From the NCBI GenBank assembly GCA_039799445.1, contig JBDLSO010000033.1:1-7420 (forward strand): a stretch of 7,420 nt of DNA. The letters are read 5' to 3'. Both the position numbers and the translations under genes were made by a program. The notes beneath the pieces were generated by a model. It searched no databases. It saw only the letters and a program-made list of their open reading frames with translations, and was not told the DNA's origin. This document shows positions 5,665-7,420 of this stretch, piece by piece. Within the stretch, counting starts at the first letter, position 1; each line of letters starts with the position of its first letter. Source of the DNA: JBDLSO01 sp039799445 (GTDB lineage: Bacteria; Patescibacteriota; Minisyncoccia; Phycocordibacterales; UBA5272).

Positions 5665-6885
5665 TTACTTCCCCTTCACTTGTTTACCGCGCAGGAGCTT
5701 GTGATACGCGATAGCAAAGCGATGAGCTTCGCTATTGGCGAGTAGCAACTCTTTTTTGTATTTGTCTATCAATGTCTTTTTACCTAAAAATGCCTTTGGC
5801 TTGTGACGTTCGTCCTTTATAACGGACACAACATCTATATGAGACAAAGATAGATTCTTAAGGACAGTTTCTGCAGTATTTTTTTGTGGTAGTCCACCAT
5901 CGACCAATATGATATCTGGCATCTTCCATTCAGGATGTGCAAAGCGTCGTGTCAATAACTCGGTATAGGCTAAAACATCGTTATTTATTCCTTCTGTTAG
6001 CTTAAACTTGCGATACTGAGCAATGTCCTTCTCGCCATCTTCAATGACTATGAACACCCCTACACGGCTCGTTCCGGATATATGCGCAGCGTCATAGCTT
6101 TCGATACGTATGCCGTGTGATTGAACATGTATATCCTCTTTGATCAAAGCAATGTCGCGTATATGATTGATAGCATAGAGTGTTCTTTTGACATCTCCCG
6201 CTTCTTCGAAACGTAATTCTTTTGCTAGAGTTTTCATCTGTTTCTCTAGACTTTTTTCTAATTGTCCTTTATGTCCTTCAAAAAAAAGAACAAGGTTTTT
6301 GATATATACAGCATACTCTTTACTTGTTATTTTCCCGGTACAGATTCCTGGACATAGACCTATCTGAGCGTTGAAGCAGGCTTTGCCTTGATTTGGTTGA
6401 CATTTGTCACGAAATGGAAATATTTTTCTAATTATTTTCAATCCCTCTTTGATACTGCTGCCACTAGTAAATGGGCCAAAGACATATTTTTGCATTTCGA
6501 CTGGAATTTTCTTTTCCATGTCACGCATGCGGTATAGGAGCACTCGAGGAAACTCTTCACGAGTAATCACGATGCCATAAAAGCTTTTATCATCTTTTTC
6601 TTTCGTATTGAAATATGGTTGATGCTCTTTTATGAGCTTGGCTTCAAGTATCAAAGCTTCGAGTACTGATTGGGTTTGTGTATATGTCACTGTACTTGCT
6701 GCTTTGACCATGTTGACGACTTTTAGTCCTCTCGTATCTATCAAATCAGGATCAAAATAACTACGCACACGACTGCGTAGTGATGTAGCCTTTCCAATAT
6801 ACAAAATAGTATTATCACTATCTCTAAAAAAGTAACACCCTGGGGTATCAGGTAATTCTGTAATATTAAAATCTGACTTCTGCAT
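5665..6885 (-). CDS. uvrC: UvrC-like excinuclease subunit lacking the C-terminal HhH domain
   Basis: Nuclease of UvrABC nucleotide excision repair, cutting on both sides of a lesion. Domains visible in order: an N-terminal GIY-YIG nuclease (about 12-95; Tyr29, Lys32, Arg39, Tyr43, Glu76, Asn93); a four-cysteine motif Cys162, Cys170, Cys178, Cys182, the position reported to bind an iron-sulfur cluster in E. coli UvrC; a UVR motif for UvrB contact (about 208-240, RFEEAGDVKR); and the RNase H-like nuclease (about 258-397; Asp265 in YDAAHISG, Asp329 in LVDGG, His388 in EAHRFAI). The protein ends at residue 406, just after the AHRFAI helix. Typical UvrC proteins are around 600 aa and end in tandem HhH motifs, absent here. 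No continuation of the HhH region is seen after the stop, so this looks like a real short form rather than a frameshift. uvrA and uvrB are not in the window. A TGCTACAAT element lies almost on the start codon. Confidence 0.93.
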   Translation of the reverse strand: MQKSDFNITELPDTPGCYFFRDSDNTILYIGKATSLRSRVRSYFDPDLIDTRGLKVVNMVKAASTVTYTQTQSVLEALILEAKLIKEHQPYFNTKEKDDKSFYGIVITREEFPRVLLYRMRDMEKKIPVEMQKYVFGPFTSGSSIKEGLKIIRKIFPFRDKCQPNQGKACFNAQIGLCPGICTGKITSKEYAVYIKNLVLFFEGHKGQLEKSLEKQMKTLAKELRFEEAGDVKRTLYAINHIRDIALIKEDIHVQSHGIRIESYDAAHISGTSRVGVFIVIEDGEKDIAQYRKFKLTEGINNDVLAYTELLTRRFAHPEWKMPDIILVDGGLPQKNTAETVLKNLSLSHIDVVSVIKDERHKPKAFLGKKTLIDKYKKELLLANSEAHRFAIAYHKLLRGKQVKGK

Positions 6886-6892
6886 ATCTGCT

Positions 6893-6901
6893 ATTGTAGC
6901 A
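6893..6901 (-). promoter_or_regulatory. Extended -10 element at the uvrC start
   Basis: The minus strand reads TGCTACAAT at 6901-6893, with only seven bases between it and the uvrC ATG (6885). Initiation at the usual distance would give an mRNA with a leader of 0-2 nt. No Shine-Dalgarno is present, which fits leaderless translation. A second TACAAT at 6922-6917 could give a longer leader. Confidence 0.4.
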
Positions 6902-6917
6902 TATTGAATCCACTCTA

Positions 6918-6946
6918 TTGTATGATTTTTAAATTTCTGTTATAGT
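6918..6946 (+). promoter_or_regulatory. Promoter of the small plus-strand gene
   Basis: TTGTAT (6918-6923), a 17-bp spacer and TATAGT (6941-6946), with TG one base before the -10 (CTGTTATAGT, extended -10 form). The predicted start is near 6951-6954, about 70 nt before the ATG. The palindrome at 6945-6982 begins inside the -10, as an operator would. Confidence 0.55.
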
Positions 6947-6982
6947 AAATAACTATGTTCGAAATTGAACATAGTTATTTAC
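6945..6982. promoter_or_regulatory. Perfect 16-bp inverted repeat over the predicted transcription start
   Basis: GTAAATAACTATGTTC (6945-6960) and GAACATAGTTATTTAC (6967-6982) are exact reverse complements around GAAATT. It sits between divergent uvrC and the small plus gene, overlapping the plus promoter's -10 and start. It could be an operator. If the transcript starts near 6951, the inner 10 bp (6951-6960 with 6967-6976) would form a 5'-terminal mRNA hairpin. Confidence 0.7.
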
Positions 6983-6997
6983 GCGGGGAGCGTAAAT
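6977..6997 (+). promoter_or_regulatory. Second leader hairpin before the small gene
   Basis: ATTTACGC (6977-6984) pairs with GCGTAAAT (6990-6997) around a GGGGA loop, eight perfect base pairs. Its left arm begins exactly where the inner stem of the preceding hairpin would end in an RNA starting near 6951, so two stems can stack in tandem. The outer part of the first repeat competes for bases 6977-6982. Confidence 0.5.
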
Positions 6998-7008
6998 GAT
7001 ATCATCTT

Positions 7009-7013
7009 AGGAG
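7009..7013 (+). promoter_or_regulatory. Shine-Dalgarno of the small plus-strand gene
   Basis: AGGAG seven bases before the ATG at 7021, following two leader hairpins. It fixes the start of this short gene and supports its being real. A four-codon frame (ATG at 6996, TAG at 7008-7010) ends on top of this site, possibly by chance. Confidence 0.7.
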
Positions 7014-7020
7014 AAAAAGC

Positions 7021-7344
7021 ATGCAACTTGTTGAGCTTAATGGGGAAATTCACCAAATTACTCTGGCTGGCAGAAACACACTTCAAATAAAAAATCAGCG
7101 AACAAAGAAAGTGTGGGAGTTTGCTGTCCCCGAAATTGGTCAAAAAGATACAGTCGTCGACCTCCGCAACCGAGCAAAGCGCTTGCAAGGCAAAAGCAAG
7201 TTTGCTATACCTACTGATCAATTTATTGAACTTGTCGATAAACTGTGTGGTGACAACTGTGGAATTTGTGGAACAAGAATTCTGACGATTGTCGCACGCC
7301 ACCGTCGAACACAAACAAGACTTCAATTGAATAAAGCTGCATAA
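7021..7344 (+). CDS. Unrecognised small basic protein with a CX3CX2C cluster
   Basis: I do not recognise this 107-aa protein. It has no signal peptide or membrane segment and is probably cytoplasmic. The N-terminal half (about 1-40) looks beta-rich, alternating hydrophobic and polar residues. A basic stretch follows (about 49-62, NRAKRLQGKSK). A predicted helix (about 64-76) leads into Cys76, Cys80 and Cys83 in KLCGDNCGICG. A basic tail has His94 (VARHRRTQTR). The three cysteines, perhaps with His94, could bind zinc or an iron-sulfur cluster. This is inference. The gene is well supported: promoter at 6918-6946, Shine-Dalgarno at 7009-7013 and an intrinsic terminator right after it make a complete single-gene unit. 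It diverges from uvrC, which may or may not mean a shared role. Confidence 0.75.
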   Translation: MQLVELNGEIHQITLAGRNTLQIKNQRTKKVWEFAVPEIGQKDTVVDLRNRAKRLQGKSKFAIPTDQFIELVDKLCGDNCGICGTRILTIVARHRRTQTRLQLNKAA

Positions 7345-7365
7345 GCAACAGCTAACAACTTCCCT

Positions 7366-7398
7366 TGCGGCACCATATCATTTGGTTGCCGCATTTTT
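7366..7398 (+). terminator. Intrinsic terminator of the small plus-strand gene
   Basis: TGCGGCA (7366-7372) pairs with TGCCGCA (7387-7393). Two further C-G pairs (7373-7374 with 7384-7385) form across a one-base bulge. TTTTT follows at 7394-7398. It starts 22 bp past the stop codon. The T-run exists only for plus-strand transcription. Confidence 0.8.
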
Positions 7399-7420
7399 AT
7401 ATAATTCAGTTTGTAAAATA

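Noticed and set aside
6945..6982. LexA/SOS box between uvrC and the small gene
   Set aside because: The arms contain GTTC then GAAC, opposite in order to the Gram-positive GAAC-N4-GTTC box; proximity to uvrC alone is not enough.
7246..7272. Radical-SAM CX3CX2C motif in the small protein
   Set aside because: The protein is only 107 aa with the motif near the C-terminus, so there is no room for the radical-SAM barrel.
80..7344. Alternative genetic code (UGA as glycine, as in some CPR lineages)
   Set aside because: All conserved genes read full length under the standard code, with no in-frame TGA. No gene here ends in TGA, but five stop codons are too few to argue from.

Overview
The window is an AT-rich bacterial chromosome segment. 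It holds four large genes on the minus strand, the first codons of a fifth, and one small plus-strand gene diverging from them. It fits a Patescibacteria (CPR)-type genome. The evidence is a short UvrC lacking the usual C-terminal helix-hairpin-helix (HhH) region, a Chlamydia-type class I ribonucleotide reductase, generally no Shine-Dalgarno sequence on the large genes, and housekeeping genes without the usual operon partners. That placement is inference; no rRNA or ribosomal protein is present to confirm it. The standard code reads every gene; the complete genes end in TAA or TAG and none ends in TGA.

Layout from right to left, the direction of most transcription. A 107-aa unrecognised protein (7021-7344, plus) has a clear Shine-Dalgarno, a palindromic leader and an intrinsic terminator. 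It diverges from a uvrC-like nuclease gene (5665-6885, minus). A 259-bp spacer follows with three NrdR-box-like sites and a possible structured leader, then nrdA (2502-5405), a 205-bp spacer with heptad repeats and an extended -10 promoter, and nrdB (1265-2296). Next comes a 213-bp spacer with a perfect 20-bp hairpin flanked by oppositely oriented heptad repeats, then ddl (80-1051). At the left edge a consensus-like promoter and a strong Shine-Dalgarno precede a minus-strand gene of which only seven codons are visible.

NrdA and NrdB together form a class I ribonucleotide reductase supplying dNTPs. The NrdR-like boxes upstream of nrdA suggest repression when (d)ATP is plentiful. UvrC is the nuclease of nucleotide excision repair, and Ddl makes the D-Ala-D-Ala dipeptide of peptidoglycan. 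The genes have different roles, and the spacers of 205-259 bp with their own promoter-like elements suggest separate transcription units rather than one tight operon.

The coding content is mostly ordinary. The less explained material is in the spacers: a 7-bp-periodic repeat family arranged as inverted arrays, the near-identical NrdR-like sites, and the palindromic leader of the small cysteine-containing gene. No defence system, mobile element, CRISPR array, tRNA or rRNA is seen. No gene-free stretch exceeds 300 bp.
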